Assembly: GCA_023415825.1 (NCBI GenBank)
Contig: JAEZJF010000006.1
Span: forward strand, 124,001 to 188,000
Source of the DNA: Bacillota bacterium
Lineage (GTDB): Bacteria; Bacillota; Clostridia; DSM-8532
Direction of reading: 5' to 3'
DNA length: 64,000 bases
In this document: positions 8,197 through 16,651 of the stretch, in pieces
Layout: every line of letters begins with the position of its first letter
How positions within the stretch are numbered: the first letter of the stretch is position 1
The notes under the pieces: model-generated
Seen by the model: the letters and a program-made list of their open reading frames with translations, nothing else
What the model was told of the DNA's origin: nothing
Databases searched by the model: none
Position numbers and translations under genes: made by a program

Positions 8197-9726
8197 TTAA
8201 ACCCGGGCTGTTCTGTCCAAAGCCCTGTATTGTATGGCCTCGGCCACATGCCTTGCTTTAATAAGTTCATGCTCCTCAAGGTCTGCGATGGTTCGGGCCA
8301 CCTTCAGGATGCGGTCATGAGCGCGTGCACTTAAGCTCAGCCTGTCAAATGCTGATCTCAAAATCCGTTTTCCTTCCTCATCCAACCGGCAGAACTCGCG
8401 TATCATGGAGCCCTTCAGATGCGCATTGCAATAGATGCCAAAACGTTTATATCGCTCCTGTTGGAGCTTTCGGGTTCGATTGACACGTTTCTTTATTTCC
8501 TCCGATGATTCCTCGGGCTTAGAGTTTTCTATTTCAATGTACCTTAAGGTTGGTACATGAACATGGATGTCTATGCGATCCATCAGTGGTCCCGACAGAC
8601 GTGATAGATAATTTTCCGCATCACGAAAGGAGCAGGTGCAGCTTTTCGTGGAATCTCCATAATAACCGCATTTACAGGGGTTTGCTGCTGCTATAAGCAT
8701 GAACCTGCAGGGATAGGTTACCGAGGCATTGATCCGTGAAATGTTGGCCTGTCCATCTTCAAGAGGTTGTCGCAAAACATCCAAAGTCATTCTGGGAAAC
8801 TCGGGGATTTCATCAAGGAAGAGAACACCATGATGAGCAAGGCTGGCTTCTCCCGGCCTTGGCAGCCTGCCTCCGCCCACCAGGCTCATAGCGCTTACCG
8901 TATGGTGGGGGGAGCGGAATGGCCGCTCTTGCACAAGAGGGCTATTCTGAGCCAGCAACCCTGCTACACTATAGATTTTGGTTACCTCAAGAGATTCCTC
9001 AAAGGTTAAATCCGGCAAAATGGTTGGGAGTCTTCGCGCCAGCATGGTTTTGCCCGATCCGGGACTGCCGATCATAATGAGATTATGCCCGCCACAGGCC
9101 GCAACCTCCAAGGCCCTTTTTGCATTTTTTTGGCCCTTTACATCAGAAAAGTCCTCCTGACTTATGTTCAAGGCCGGAGCTGAAAATTCGTCAGTATAGC
9201 TATATGTAATAGGTTGAGTTCCATTAAAATGTTCAACAGCCTGCTTAAGTGTATGAACAGGATAAATTTCCAGTTCGCGCACTACAGATACCTCCCGGGC
9301 ATTTTCATGAGGTACCATAAGCTTGAAAAACCCCAATTCTCTTGCCGCAATGGCCTTGCAGAGCATCCCCGATACAGGCCGGACACTTCCATCCAGCGCA
9401 AGCTCCCCCACAAGCATATAGTCTTCAATGGCGCTGCTTGCAATAATTCCCGACGAAGCAAGTATTCCCAGTGCCAAGGGAAGATCAAAGCCGGAACCCT
9501 CTTTACGTGTGTCAGCAGGTGCCAGATTAACGGTAATACGCTTTACCGGAAATTCAAATCCTGAATTTTTTATAGCCGCCCTCACACGTTCCCTGGCCTC
9601 TTTTACCGAGATATCGGCTAGCCCCACGATATCGAAGGTAGGAATACCGTTTGAAATATCGGTCTCTACCTGAATAGGATAACCGGCAAGACCTGTAAGC
9701 CCGCAGGTGGAAACTCTGCTGAACAT
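8197..9726 (-). CDS. comM: YifB/ComM-family AAA ATPase (Mg-chelatase-like)
   Basis: 509 residues in the standard order: N-terminal Lon-protease-like domain (about 1-170, with TRKEGSGFDLPLALGILA), AAA+ core with Walker A (GSPGSGKTMLARRLP) and Walker B (GVLFLDEIPEF), a cysteine cluster (NPCKCGYYGD, CTCS), and the C-terminal Mg-chelatase domain. In Vibrio, ComM is a hexameric helicase that promotes branch migration in natural transformation; the same role here is inferred. Clustering with dprA supports it. Its ribosome site lies inside the 3' arm of a terminator-like hairpin. Confidence 0.94.
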   Translation of the reverse strand: MFSRVSTCGLTGLAGYPIQVETDISNGIPTFDIVGLADISVKEARERVRAAIKNSGFEFPVKRITVNLAPADTRKEGSGFDLPLALGILASSGIIASSAIEDYMLVGELALDGSVRPVSGMLCKAIAARELGFFKLMVPHENAREVSVVRELEIYPVHTLKQAVEHFNGTQPITYSYTDEFSAPALNISQEDFSDVKGQKNAKRALEVAACGGHNLIMIGSPGSGKTMLARRLPTILPDLTFEESLEVTKIYSVAGLLAQNSPLVQERPFRSPHHTVSAMSLVGGGRLPRPGEASLAHHGVLFLDEIPEFPRMTLDVLRQPLEDGQANISRINASVTYPCRFMLIAAANPCKCGYYGDSTKSCTCSFRDAENYLSRLSGPLMDRIDIHVHVPTLRYIEIENSKPEESSEEIKKRVNRTRKLQQERYKRFGIYCNAHLKGSMIREFCRLDEEGKRILRSAFDRLSLSARAHDRILKVARTIADLEEHELIKARHVAEAIQYRALDRTARV

Positions 9727-9759
9727 AAAAAACCTCCAAACAAGAACATCTGTTTGGAG
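9727..9759 (-). terminator. Terminator-like hairpin containing the comM ribosome site
   Basis: On the minus strand an eight-base stem (CTCCAAAC / GTTTGGAG, ten-base loop) is followed by six T's and then directly by the comM ATG. The GGAGG of comM is the last part of the 3' arm. The structure can therefore end transcription from the acetyltransferase gene upstream, hide the comM ribosome site, or both. Confidence 0.7.
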
Positions 9760-9820
9760 TACATTCTAGCATATTTGACTATATTTTACAAGTTTAAATT
9801 ATAATGTTTCAAATGTCATA

Positions 9821-10639
9821 TTAATCTATATGAAGGCAGTATTTTCTGTCCAGGATCATAGCGTAATCTCCTGCATTAACAAATCCCAACCGCTCATAAA
9901 CACGCCCTGCCTCTTCATTGCTGAAAAAGAGGTTAGGAATCTTATTTTCTTTCAGAAGGTCCTGGCAGATGCAGGAGACCACCAATGAGGCCAGACCTTG
10001 CTTTCGATATTCCTGGCGTGTCACCACACCCCCGATAGTGGCATATTGAGCTGATTCAATGGTGGTGTAGGCCTGGGAGACAATAACACCGTCACGTTTC
10101 AAGACAAAATAGCGGCAGATGCCAAGCTCCATTCTTCTTCGAATACCTCTTTCAATTTCCATACGTGAATGATAAAACCGCGAGAACTCTGGAATACTGT
10201 AAATCAGTGCGGCAAGCTCCTGGCAATCGGCCAAATCGGCCTTTTTAACCTCGGTACATGGTACCAGCTTATTTCCGTTATGCAGTTTCATATGGCATGA
10301 GGGTTCCAGCACCATACCCTCGAGATAGAGAGCCATATCGCTTAACAGGTCCAGCTTCCCTGAGATAATATCTACACCTAGAAAAGTTGCAAAGCTTCCA
10401 AGCTCCTCATTTTCAACAAAAACACAACCCTCACTGTAAACATAAAGACTGTTAAAATGCCTCATGATTACAGCAAGGGTCTTCTCATTATGCTCATCAA
10501 CCTGGAGCCAAACATTCTGAAATTCTTTCTCAAAGCCATACTTTTCTATATGTGCCAAAAGGGTTGTATTCATGCTTCCCTCAATTTCAAGGTAGTCTAT
10601 AACCTTTTTGGCATCATCATTTCCGGCTTGTCTGATCAT
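9821..10639 (-). CDS. GNAT-family N-acetyltransferase
   Basis: 272 residues from the ATG at 10639 (GGGGA five bases upstream); a TTG at 10657 is less likely. The C-terminal part (about 130-265) has the GNAT fold, with the acetyl-CoA pyrophosphate-binding segment GGVVTRQEYRKQGLAS and the closing NEEAGRVYERLGF. The N-terminal half (about 1-120) is a second, degenerate acetyltransferase-like region, as in the two-domain clostridial members. Substrate unknown. Ten bases after the acyl-CoA synthetase-like gene, so in one operon with it. Confidence 0.85.
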   Translation of the reverse strand: MIRQAGNDDAKKVIDYLEIEGSMNTTLLAHIEKYGFEKEFQNVWLQVDEHNEKTLAVIMRHFNSLYVYSEGCVFVENEELGSFATFLGVDIISGKLDLLSDMALYLEGMVLEPSCHMKLHNGNKLVPCTEVKKADLADCQELAALIYSIPEFSRFYHSRMEIERGIRRRMELGICRYFVLKRDGVIVSQAYTTIESAQYATIGGVVTRQEYRKQGLASLVVSCICQDLLKENKIPNLFFSNEEAGRVYERLGFVNAGDYAMILDRKYCLHID

Positions 10640-10649
10640 ATTTTCCCCA

Positions 10650-12464
10650 TTAATCAATTAATTGCTTATTAAGCTTCCTCATATCGACCCCTGCATTATC
10701 AAGATACCGCTTCATCTTCTCAGTTTCAAGAGGTCTTTTAATACTTAATTTTGTTGTCTTGATAAGTTCTTCATAGGTCATGACGAAATAACGGATGATT
10801 TTATACTGAGGAATGCTCTTATTTAGATTCTTTATGGCTGCTTCCAACTCATCTCCGATCCTGTCGATAGTATAACCTTTACCCTCAAAGTATTCCTTAT
10901 CAATAACAAGCTTTGCGCATACCTGAATATCGCCGTCGGGAGCAGTGTTTCCCCAAGCGAAGGATTCCTTGATGCCCGGAATGGTATTTAAAAGGATTTC
11001 ATATTCCTCAGGGAAAGCCTTTTTACCATTGGTGAAAACAATCATGGATTTGGCACGGCCTGTTATTTTCAAATAACCCTTTTCATCAATTATCCCCAAG
11101 TCCCCCGTTCTGAACCAGCCATCCTTCTCCAGCACTTCTTCTGTTTCTTCTGGATTTTCAAAGTAGCCCAGCATGACATTGGCGCCTCTGGCCATGATTT
11201 CTCCCATACCGTTTTCATCGGGATTATCAATAGTAATTTCTACATCCTTAACCGGAATACCAATGGTGCCGACAACATTGTGAAAGAATGTGGTTGCATT
11301 TATAACCGGCGAGGTTTCAGTCAACCCGTAGCCTTGAAGGAAGGTAATACCGAAGCTCTGAAAGCCCTTAAGAATTTCCGGGTTAATGGGGGCGGCTCCC
11401 GAAACAAATAGTCTCAAATCCGGTCCGAGCTTATCCATAACAGGTTTAAAGAGCTTCCGTCTGATGTCGATTCCCAGCTTTCTCAAAAATTCTGAAACCC
11501 GTGTCATGGCTTTTATGAGGCCGGTTTTCCCCTGCTTTTCAATTCCATCCATGACCCTTCCGTATATGGCTTCAAAAATGGCAGGAACACCAACAAGTAT
11601 GGTTACGTTAAACTCCTTGATATTTTGAGCCAAATGCTTGATACCTTCCGAATAGGAAATGGTAACACCCATATGCAGCATATACATTAAGCCTATGGTA
11701 TTTTCAAAGGTATGATGAAGGGGTAAAAGAGAAAGATGAACATCATTGGGATAAACTTTTAACAAGGATGAGATAGAGGTTATATTGCTGGCTATATTCG
11801 TATGCGACAGCATGACACCTTTGGAGGCTTTTGTTGTACCGGAAGTGAATAACAGGATAGACATTTCATCCCGCTTGATGATGGCCTTTGTAAAGCGTTG
11901 GTCGTCTTTATCTAGAAGCTCGTTTCCTTTGCGGATCAAGGAAGCCATAGTCATAAAACGCGGGTCTCCTTCTACAGGAGGAATCTCATCCATACAGATA
12001 AAGAATTTCAATGTATTTTCTTTTTTTGAAAGCTCTACCATAGTGTCCTGGTAAGCCTTGCTGTAAAAAATAGCCTCCACCCTGCCTCTATGAATTAGAT
12101 TTTCTACTTCATTGAGAGGGAGGTATTTATCAAGAGGCACACCTATACCGGTACCATTGATGATTGAGAAATAGGCAACGCTCCACTCATAACGATTCTC
12201 ACTGTATACCGAAATAAAGCTTCCTTTAAGGCCGAGTTCATGAAGGGCAGTCCCCAGGGCGTCTACATCATGGTCGAGATCATGATAGGTTTTTTCAATA
12301 AGCTTACCGTCTCTTTTAAATTTGAAGGCTGTTTTTGATCCATATTTGGATACGCTTCCTTTAACCAGCTGACGTAGGTCTGATACCGGAAATGCCTCAT
12401 AGTGACCAAATCCCCTGACAATTCTTCTTCCGTTACTGGTGGTGATTTCATACCCTTTACTCAT
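10650..12464 (-). CDS. AMP-dependent (long-chain) acyl-CoA synthetase family protein
   Basis: ANL-superfamily enzyme that adenylates a carboxylate and usually transfers it to CoA. 604 residues with the AMP-binding signature LLFTSGTTKASKGVMLSH, GYGLTETSPV, the ribose-binding Asp in WFRTGDLG, and the hinge ITGRAKSMIV. In the hinge the usual Asp-Arg pair (TGR.KD) reads GRAKSM. The usual C-terminal catalytic Lys region is replaced by a longer tail. This long-chain-synthetase-like form is common in Clostridia, where the substrate is often unknown. Start at 12464 behind AGGAGAGGG. Confidence 0.88.
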   Translation of the reverse strand: MSKGYEITTSNGRRIVRGFGHYEAFPVSDLRQLVKGSVSKYGSKTAFKFKRDGKLIEKTYHDLDHDVDALGTALHELGLKGSFISVYSENRYEWSVAYFSIINGTGIGVPLDKYLPLNEVENLIHRGRVEAIFYSKAYQDTMVELSKKENTLKFFICMDEIPPVEGDPRFMTMASLIRKGNELLDKDDQRFTKAIIKRDEMSILLFTSGTTKASKGVMLSHTNIASNITSISSLLKVYPNDVHLSLLPLHHTFENTIGLMYMLHMGVTISYSEGIKHLAQNIKEFNVTILVGVPAIFEAIYGRVMDGIEKQGKTGLIKAMTRVSEFLRKLGIDIRRKLFKPVMDKLGPDLRLFVSGAAPINPEILKGFQSFGITFLQGYGLTETSPVINATTFFHNVVGTIGIPVKDVEITIDNPDENGMGEIMARGANVMLGYFENPEETEEVLEKDGWFRTGDLGIIDEKGYLKITGRAKSMIVFTNGKKAFPEEYEILLNTIPGIKESFAWGNTAPDGDIQVCAKLVIDKEYFEGKGYTIDRIGDELEAAIKNLNKSIPQYKIIRYFVMTYEELIKTTKLSIKRPLETEKMKRYLDNAGVDMRKLNKQLID

Positions 12465-12524
12465 TAAACCCTCTCCTATTATCTGTTATTATTATTTAAT
12501 AATAGAACTTGGTGATAATTATAC

Positions 12525-12572
12525 AGGAAAAAAATAAAAGTTTCAAGGTTTTTAGTTTGCCCTGAAACTTTG
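12525..12572 (-). terminator. Intrinsic terminator after the YgjP-like gene
   Basis: Inverted repeat AAAGTTTCA / TGAAACTTT with additional GG/CC pairs, followed on the minus strand by TATTTTTTT. It ends the transcript of the gene stopping at 12610 and separates it from the acyl-CoA synthetase-like gene. Confidence 0.85.
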
Positions 12573-12609
12573 CTCATGATGAGTAAAAAAGTACAAAAAT
12601 TCTTCACGG

Positions 12610-13290
12610 TCATTCCAACACATCTAAAATGAATGCATGATCTCTGAGCCATTTTCGATGAATAGCAAAATCGGGCATAATATCCCTCACCTTGTGCCAA
12701 AAAGCACTTGAATGATTCTTGTGAATGACATGGCAGAGCTCATGGACTATGACATAGTCGACGGCGCGTTGATTGGCCATGATAAGACGCCATGTCAGAT
12801 TTATATTGTTTTTGCTGTTACAGGAACCCCATCGCTTCCTTGCACTTGTAATACGGCATTCCTGAAAAGGTATTCCATATAACTTTGACAATTCAGCAAT
12901 TCTTTTGTTGAGAAGGGCTTTGGCTTGATTTTGATACCATTTCTTTAGCATAGGATTTGCTTTTTCTTGATAAACAGAGGGAATCAGCAATTCTCCCTCC
13001 CTAAGGGTGATGAACCTGACCTTGTCGATCATGACAAGCTTTAAGGTTTCCCCCAAAAAAGGTATAGTGCCGCCATGCTGAACAGAAAAATTCTGAGCTT
13101 GATTCACTCTTTCAATAGCTTGTCTCTTTTTATCGATAATCCAGTCTCTTTTATCTTGAATCAGCTTTTGGATCTCCCTTAGCGGTAGCCTTAAAGGAGC
13201 CCGTACAATCAGTCTGCCTTCCTGTGAAATAGTCAGGGAAACAGACCTTCTTTTGGAGCGGATAAGCTCATCAATAACCAGTTCAACCAT
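12610..13290 (-). CDS. YgjP/SprT-like zinc metallopeptidase
   Basis: About 226 residues from the ATG at 13290; the open frame reaches 13461 but that part lies inside the glyoxalase gene. The C-terminal half has the zinc motif HELCH followed by a downstream His (NHSSAFWHKV), and the family segments RKRWGSCNSK and WRLIMA. The N-terminal part (RSKRRSVSLTISQEG) is typical of the YgjP-like group. It starts four bases after the glyoxalase stop, so the two are translated together. Substrate unknown. Confidence 0.88.
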   Translation of the reverse strand: MVELVIDELIRSKRRSVSLTISQEGRLIVRAPLRLPLREIQKLIQDKRDWIIDKKRQAIERVNQAQNFSVQHGGTIPFLGETLKLVMIDKVRFITLREGELLIPSVYQEKANPMLKKWYQNQAKALLNKRIAELSKLYGIPFQECRITSARKRWGSCNSKNNINLTWRLIMANQRAVDYVIVHELCHVIHKNHSSAFWHKVRDIMPDFAIHRKWLRDHAFILDVLE

Positions 13291-13294
13291 GTCT

Positions 13295-13666
13295 CTACTT
13301 TTTCTCCGGGATAATTTCCAACCAGTAGCCGTCAGGATCTTCAATGAAATATAGCCCCATGGCCTTATTCTCATAGCAAATGCAGCCCATCTCCTTATGA
13401 AGCGCATAGGCTGCCTCATAATCGTCCACCTTAAAGGCAATATGGGATTCATTATCACCAAGGTTATAGGGGCCTTCCTTATCTCTTAGCCAGGTGAGTT
13501 CGATTTGATGCGATGAATTCCCGTCTCCCATGAATACAAGAATAAAGCTTCCGTCAGAAGGGCCTTTTCTTGACATAACCTTGAGACCCAGAGCTTTTTC
13601 ATAAAAAGCAACGGATTCATCGAGATTTTTTACATTAATATTGGAATGAACAATTCTAAAATTCAT
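13295..13666 (-). CDS. gloA: Glyoxalase I / VOC-family metalloenzyme
   Basis: 123 residues with two beta-alpha-beta-beta-beta units of the vicinal-oxygen-chelate fold. It closely follows lactoylglutathione lyases: HSNINVKNLDESVAFYEKAL at the start, HQIELTW, HIAFKV and DPDGYWLEI at the end, which supply His and Glu metal ligands. Likely detoxifies methylglyoxal as a thiol adduct; the thiol used in Clostridia is uncertain. Ribosome site AAAGGA 11 bases upstream. A structured RNA element lies immediately upstream in its leader. Confidence 0.9.
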   Translation of the reverse strand: MNFRIVHSNINVKNLDESVAFYEKALGLKVMSRKGPSDGSFILVFMGDGNSSHQIELTWLRDKEGPYNLGDNESHIAFKVDDYEAAYALHKEMGCICYENKAMGLYFIEDPDGYWLEIIPEKK

Positions 13667-13693
13667 AGCGTTGTTATCCTTTCATATTATTTA

Positions 13694-13801
13694 CGAGATT
13701 TGTCTGCGCCGGCTTTCATAACCGCCCGATACCCTGAACAGAGGCAGGTTCCTACAGGAACATGCCACAAGCCTCGACCCAGAAACAAAGCGACTCGTCT
13801 T
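13694..13801 (-). ncRNA. Structured RNA candidate, class not recognised
   Basis: About 105 bases that fold into a closed structure: outer pairs ACGAG/CTCGT and a TTTGT/ACAAA helix close it, and an apical stem GGCA-GTTCC / GGAAC-TGCC has a short loop. The minus-strand reading is preferred because a consensus extended -10 (TGCTATAAT) ends about six bases before it. It could be a free small RNA or the leader of the glyoxalase gene, whose ATG lies 28 bases further on. I cannot match it to 6S, SRP RNA or a riboswitch class. Confidence 0.45.
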
Positions 13802-13807
13802 ATTGTG

Positions 13808-13816
13808 ATTATAGCA
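13808..13816 (-). promoter_or_regulatory. Extended -10 promoter element of the glyoxalase/RNA transcript
   Basis: TGCTATAAT on the minus strand, a perfect extended -10. The -35 region is weak. A second possible promoter (TTGTCA, 18 bases, TATTAG) lies further upstream. Confidence 0.6.
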
Positions 13817-13941
13817 GAAAATGGCGATTCTATCACTAATACGAATGAACAAAATTCTGTGACAATTTCATTTCTTATTGCTTTTTAGTATGCTAAGATA
13901 TTGATGTGTAATCACACAAAATTTTAATGACAGGTGAGTAT

Positions 13942-14592
13942 ATGGCAAAACTCTATTTTCGTTATGCAGTTATGAATGCCGGAAAATCCACTCAGCTTCT
14001 CCAAATCGCCTATGATTATGAGAAGTATAATTCCAGAAAGATCCTTTGCCTCAAGCCACACACCGATACAAAAGAGGGCGAGTACATTATAAGCCGCCTT
14101 GAAAACGGTGAAATCAAGAGAAAATGTGACTTCTTAATCTATCCTGAAAAAGATTGGCTTTATAATAGGCTAGTGCAGGAAATCAATATGGCCCATGAAC
14201 AAGGAAACAGCCTGTCCATCGTTCTCATTGATGAAGCGCAATTCCTGTCCAGAGACAATGTTTGGGAGCTTGCCAGGATTGCAACGGAGTATAATCTCCC
14301 TGTTATTTGCTTTGGCATTAAGGTTGATGCCCTGGGTAATCCCTTTGAAGGCAGCACCCACCTCTTCGCCCTGGCTCAGAATATTGAGGAGGTCACCACT
14401 CGGGCCATTTGCAGGGTCAGCAAGACGCCCAAAAAAGCCACCATGAATTTGAGGCTTGTCAATGGCGAACCCATATTCGAAGGAAGCCAAATTGCCATTG
14501 AAAACGATCAGGATATTCAATACCTGCCCGTCTCCCTGGATGTTTACATGAATCTCAAATATGGGAAGATGGTTTTACCCAAAAAGAAATGA
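13942..14592 (+). CDS. tdk: Thymidine kinase (type II), zinc site degenerate
   Basis: Phosphorylates thymidine/deoxyuridine in nucleotide salvage. 216 residues from the ATG at 13942, which follows AGGTGAG; an upstream start at 13927 is possible. P-loop MNAGKST, Walker B with the catalytic Glu (VLIDEAQFL), and the lasso region (TMNLRLVNGEPIFEGSQ) follow the E. coli Tdk type. Odd: the family binds zinc through four Cys (one CxxC pair near AIC and a later pair before the C-terminus). Here only the first Cys (AICRVS) remains, and the terminal CRxH-like segment is LPVSLDVY. Its 3' end overlaps the convergent HAD gene by 18 bases. Confidence 0.92.
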   Translation: MAKLYFRYAVMNAGKSTQLLQIAYDYEKYNSRKILCLKPHTDTKEGEYIISRLENGEIKRKCDFLIYPEKDWLYNRLVQEINMAHEQGNSLSIVLIDEAQFLSRDNVWELARIATEYNLPVICFGIKVDALGNPFEGSTHLFALAQNIEEVTTRAICRVSKTPKKATMNLRLVNGEPIFEGSQIAIENDQDIQYLPVSLDVYMNLKYGKMVLPKKK

Positions 14593-15222
14593 AACCACAT
14601 CGGTCAACCTTGCAATTTTATGGTGTGACAAAGAAAGATCCTGATTCCCTGAACCGGGATTATTAAATCCAAAGCAAAGTAGACCCGCCGTACAAGCTGC
14701 CTTTACTCCTGCAGTCGAATCCTCAATAGCGGCAGCTTCAGAAGGCTCTACCCCTGCAAGGGTCAACACCTTTTTATAACATTCCGGTTCGGGCTTTCGC
14801 TTTTCAACCTCGTCCCCTGTTACTGTATAAGTGAACCTATTCTTAACTCCATATCGGTTAAGAACCTTTTCAACAAAATAACGCCTGGAGGATGAGGCCA
14901 GGCCGATTTTGATATCTCTGCTCTCAAGCTCATCCAATAATTCTGGCAGTCCTGGTGTAAGTCCCATACCGAGCTTTTCCATCATGGACAGAATCAGGTT
15001 GTTTTGAAGCAGCACAAGGTCATCCGGCTCTGCCATAAGGCTGTACTCTTTTATAATCTTGGCCCAAAAGGCTTCATTGGGCAATCCCACTGTGGCATCT
15101 AGGTTTACATCGTTTTCTATGCCATAATCAACTAAAACTTGTTCTTTTGCTTTGCGATGGAGTGGTTCAGTGTCAACAATAACCCCGTCCATATCAAATA
15201 CCATAAGTTTAATCTGACTCAT
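14575..15222 (-). CDS. HAD-superfamily phosphatase / beta-phosphoglucomutase-like
   Basis: 215 residues, HAD subfamily I with a helical cap. Motif I FDMDGVIVDTEP (nucleophile and acid Asp), motif II LASSSRR, motif III Lys in KRKPEPECY, motif IV IEDSTAGVKAA. The DxDGV(I/V)DTEP form fits either beta-phosphoglucomutase or small sugar-phosphate/nucleotide phosphatases; sequence alone does not separate these. Convergent with tdk and overlapping its last six codons. Confidence 0.88.
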   Translation of the reverse strand: MSQIKLMVFDMDGVIVDTEPLHRKAKEQVLVDYGIENDVNLDATVGLPNEAFWAKIIKEYSLMAEPDDLVLLQNNLILSMMEKLGMGLTPGLPELLDELESRDIKIGLASSSRRYFVEKVLNRYGVKNRFTYTVTGDEVEKRKPEPECYKKVLTLAGVEPSEAAAIEDSTAGVKAACTAGLLCFGFNNPGSGNQDLSLSHHKIARLTDVVSFLFG

Positions 15223-15404
15223 ATAACATCCATTCTGTACTTAAATTTTTCCATATCAGCACCCATGAAGATGAATTATCTGCCCCGTATACAGATCTTA
15301 ACATATGAATAAGTTCATGAAAAGTATTAAACCCGTTAACGTAATCAAAGATTGCTAATAGACCAAGTCATGTGGTATGTTCCTCACTTCTGCTTAAGTG
15401 CAAA

Positions 15405-15441
15405 CAATTATGACCACCGGCCTAATCAGTGGTCATGATTG
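15405..15441. terminator. Strong hairpin downstream of the TraR/DksA-like gene
   Basis: Thirteen-base arms (CAATTATGACCAC / GTGGTCATGATTG) with one mismatch and an 11-base loop. No clear T-run follows on either strand, so it may be a terminator or a 3' stabilising structure for the gene ending at 15503. Confidence 0.55.
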
Positions 15442-15502
15442 TCTTAACATAATGTATATTTCATGGTGAATAACGATTATTTAGTCTGGGACCCAAATAT
15501 GA

Positions 15503-16102
15503 TCATTGAACAATCTTACCACCCCTATCCTGGTGGCTGTCCGCTGACCCATATTCCATTAAATCCTGGAACTGTTCGCCTCTAGCGCTGTCATTGAGAT
15601 TGGAGGAGTGGAGAATCTGCTCCTCCACGGGTCGATTTTTCTTTTTATCCCCCTTCATCTCCTGCACATGCTTATCAAATTCCCGGGCGCAGTCTATACA
15701 GAGCTTGGCTTGAGGCAGCAACTCTAGTCTTTTTGGGTCTATGGCCTCACCGCAACTCTCACAAAGTCCAAAGGTTCCGTCCTTTATTTTTTCTTTTGCC
15801 CGGTTAATCTCATCTACCTCATGCTCCTGAAGCTTTTTTAATGCCATTTGATGCTCAATATCAAACAGTTCACTGGCTATTTCGGCGGGATGATTGTCAT
15901 AATTTGAAAGTTCGGTAGAATTATTGTTATCATTATCTCCAAAGGTCAGATTCTCCATGTCATCCAATATTTCCATATGGTGTTCTCTGTGCTGATCTAA
16001 AAGATGCTTAAAATGGTTAGTATTGCTGCTATTTGCACTGGTATCATTTATACTGTTCTCGTTCTTGTTGCTATTCATGCTTTCATTTCTGTTATTATCC
16101 AT
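15503..16102 (-). CDS. TraR/DksA-type zinc-finger protein (YteA-like)
   Basis: About 199 residues from the ATG at 16102. An Asn/Ser-rich N-terminal region (about 1-35) leads into a helical stretch with heptads, and then the C4 zinc finger GLCESCGEAI...LCIDCARE (about residues 125-150). This is the DksA/TraR finger arrangement seen in Bacillus YteA and YocK, whose relatives bind RNA polymerase in the secondary channel. The target here is not known. Start preceded by GAAAGG at 11 bases. Confidence 0.85.
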   Translation of the reverse strand: MDNNRNESMNSNKNENSINDTSANSSNTNHFKHLLDQHREHHMEILDDMENLTFGDNDNNNSTELSNYDNHPAEIASELFDIEHQMALKKLQEHEVDEINRAKEKIKDGTFGLCESCGEAIDPKRLELLPQAKLCIDCAREFDKHVQEMKGDKKKNRPVEEQILHSSNLNDSARGEQFQDLMEYGSADSHQDRGGKIVQ

Positions 16103-16174
16103 AATCAATCAAACCTTTCATTTTCTTTAAAAATATATAAGATTAATATCCCACGAAAAGCTTATAAAAATGCT

Positions 16175-16190
16175 GTAGTTTGATGGAATT
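16175..16190 (+). repeat. 16-bp direct repeat, left copy
   Basis: GTAGTTTGATGGAATT, found again at 17254-17269. The two copies bracket the PadR/HAAS gene pair. Confidence 0.6.
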
Positions 16191-16282
16191 GAATCCACAA
16201 CTTGATCCATATCCAACAGAACAATTCTCATCCAAACGCTGTAGCATTAATTGTATATTTTTATAAAATAGACATTACTATC

Positions 16283-16311
16283 TTGTTATGCATAATAGTT
16301 TGCTATATAAT
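16283..16311 (+). promoter_or_regulatory. Promoter of the padR-like operon
   Basis: TTGTTA, 17 bases, TATAAT, 23 bases before the TTG start of the PadR-like gene. A ten-base palindrome TTATGCATAA (16287-16296) sits between the boxes and is a plausible autoregulatory operator. Confidence 0.75.
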
Positions 16312-16333
16312 ATAACATATGAGGTGAAGAATT

Positions 16334-16651
16334 TTGGATATCCAGTTTAAAAAAGGTTTGTTAGACTTGTGTGTATTAGGAATTATATACAGCCAGGATT
16401 GCTACGGATATGAATTGGTCGAACGAGTATCTCAAGTTATAGATATCACTAAGGGAACACTTTATCCCTTGTTGAAACGCTTACAAGATGAAAGGTTCTT
16501 AGAGTATTACATTTTGGAATCAGCTTATGGACCACCGAGAAAGTACTATAGGATAACAGCCAAAGGAAGAGATTATTTTAATAGGCAAAGAGATGAATGG
16601 TACAAAATTTCTAATTCGCTGACAAAGTTTCTGGAAGGTGTGTCGTTATGA
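16334..16651 (+). CDS. PadR-family transcriptional regulator
   Basis: 105-residue winged-helix protein of the short PadR type: FKKGLLDLCVLGII, GYELVERVSQ, KGTLYPLLKRLQDERFL (recognition helix) and PPRKYYRITAKG (wing). The TTG start is preceded by GAGGTG at seven bases. Its stop overlaps the start of the next gene as ATGA, so the two are translationally coupled. PadR-HAAS pairs are common in Firmicutes, where the regulator usually represses its own operon; the signal is unknown. Confidence 0.92.
   Translation: MDIQFKKGLLDLCVLGIIYSQDCYGYELVERVSQVIDITKGTLYPLLKRLQDERFLEYYILESAYGPPRKYYRITAKGRDYFNRQRDEWYKISNSLTKFLEGVSL

Noticed and set aside
13291..13461. N-terminal extension of the YgjP-like peptidase
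   Set aside because: The extension lies inside the glyoxalase coding region in another frame; the family start is at 13290.
13646..13888. 80-codon plus-strand frame between the glyoxalase and tdk genes
   Set aside because: It runs through the structured RNA element, has no ribosome site and no recognisable protein pattern.
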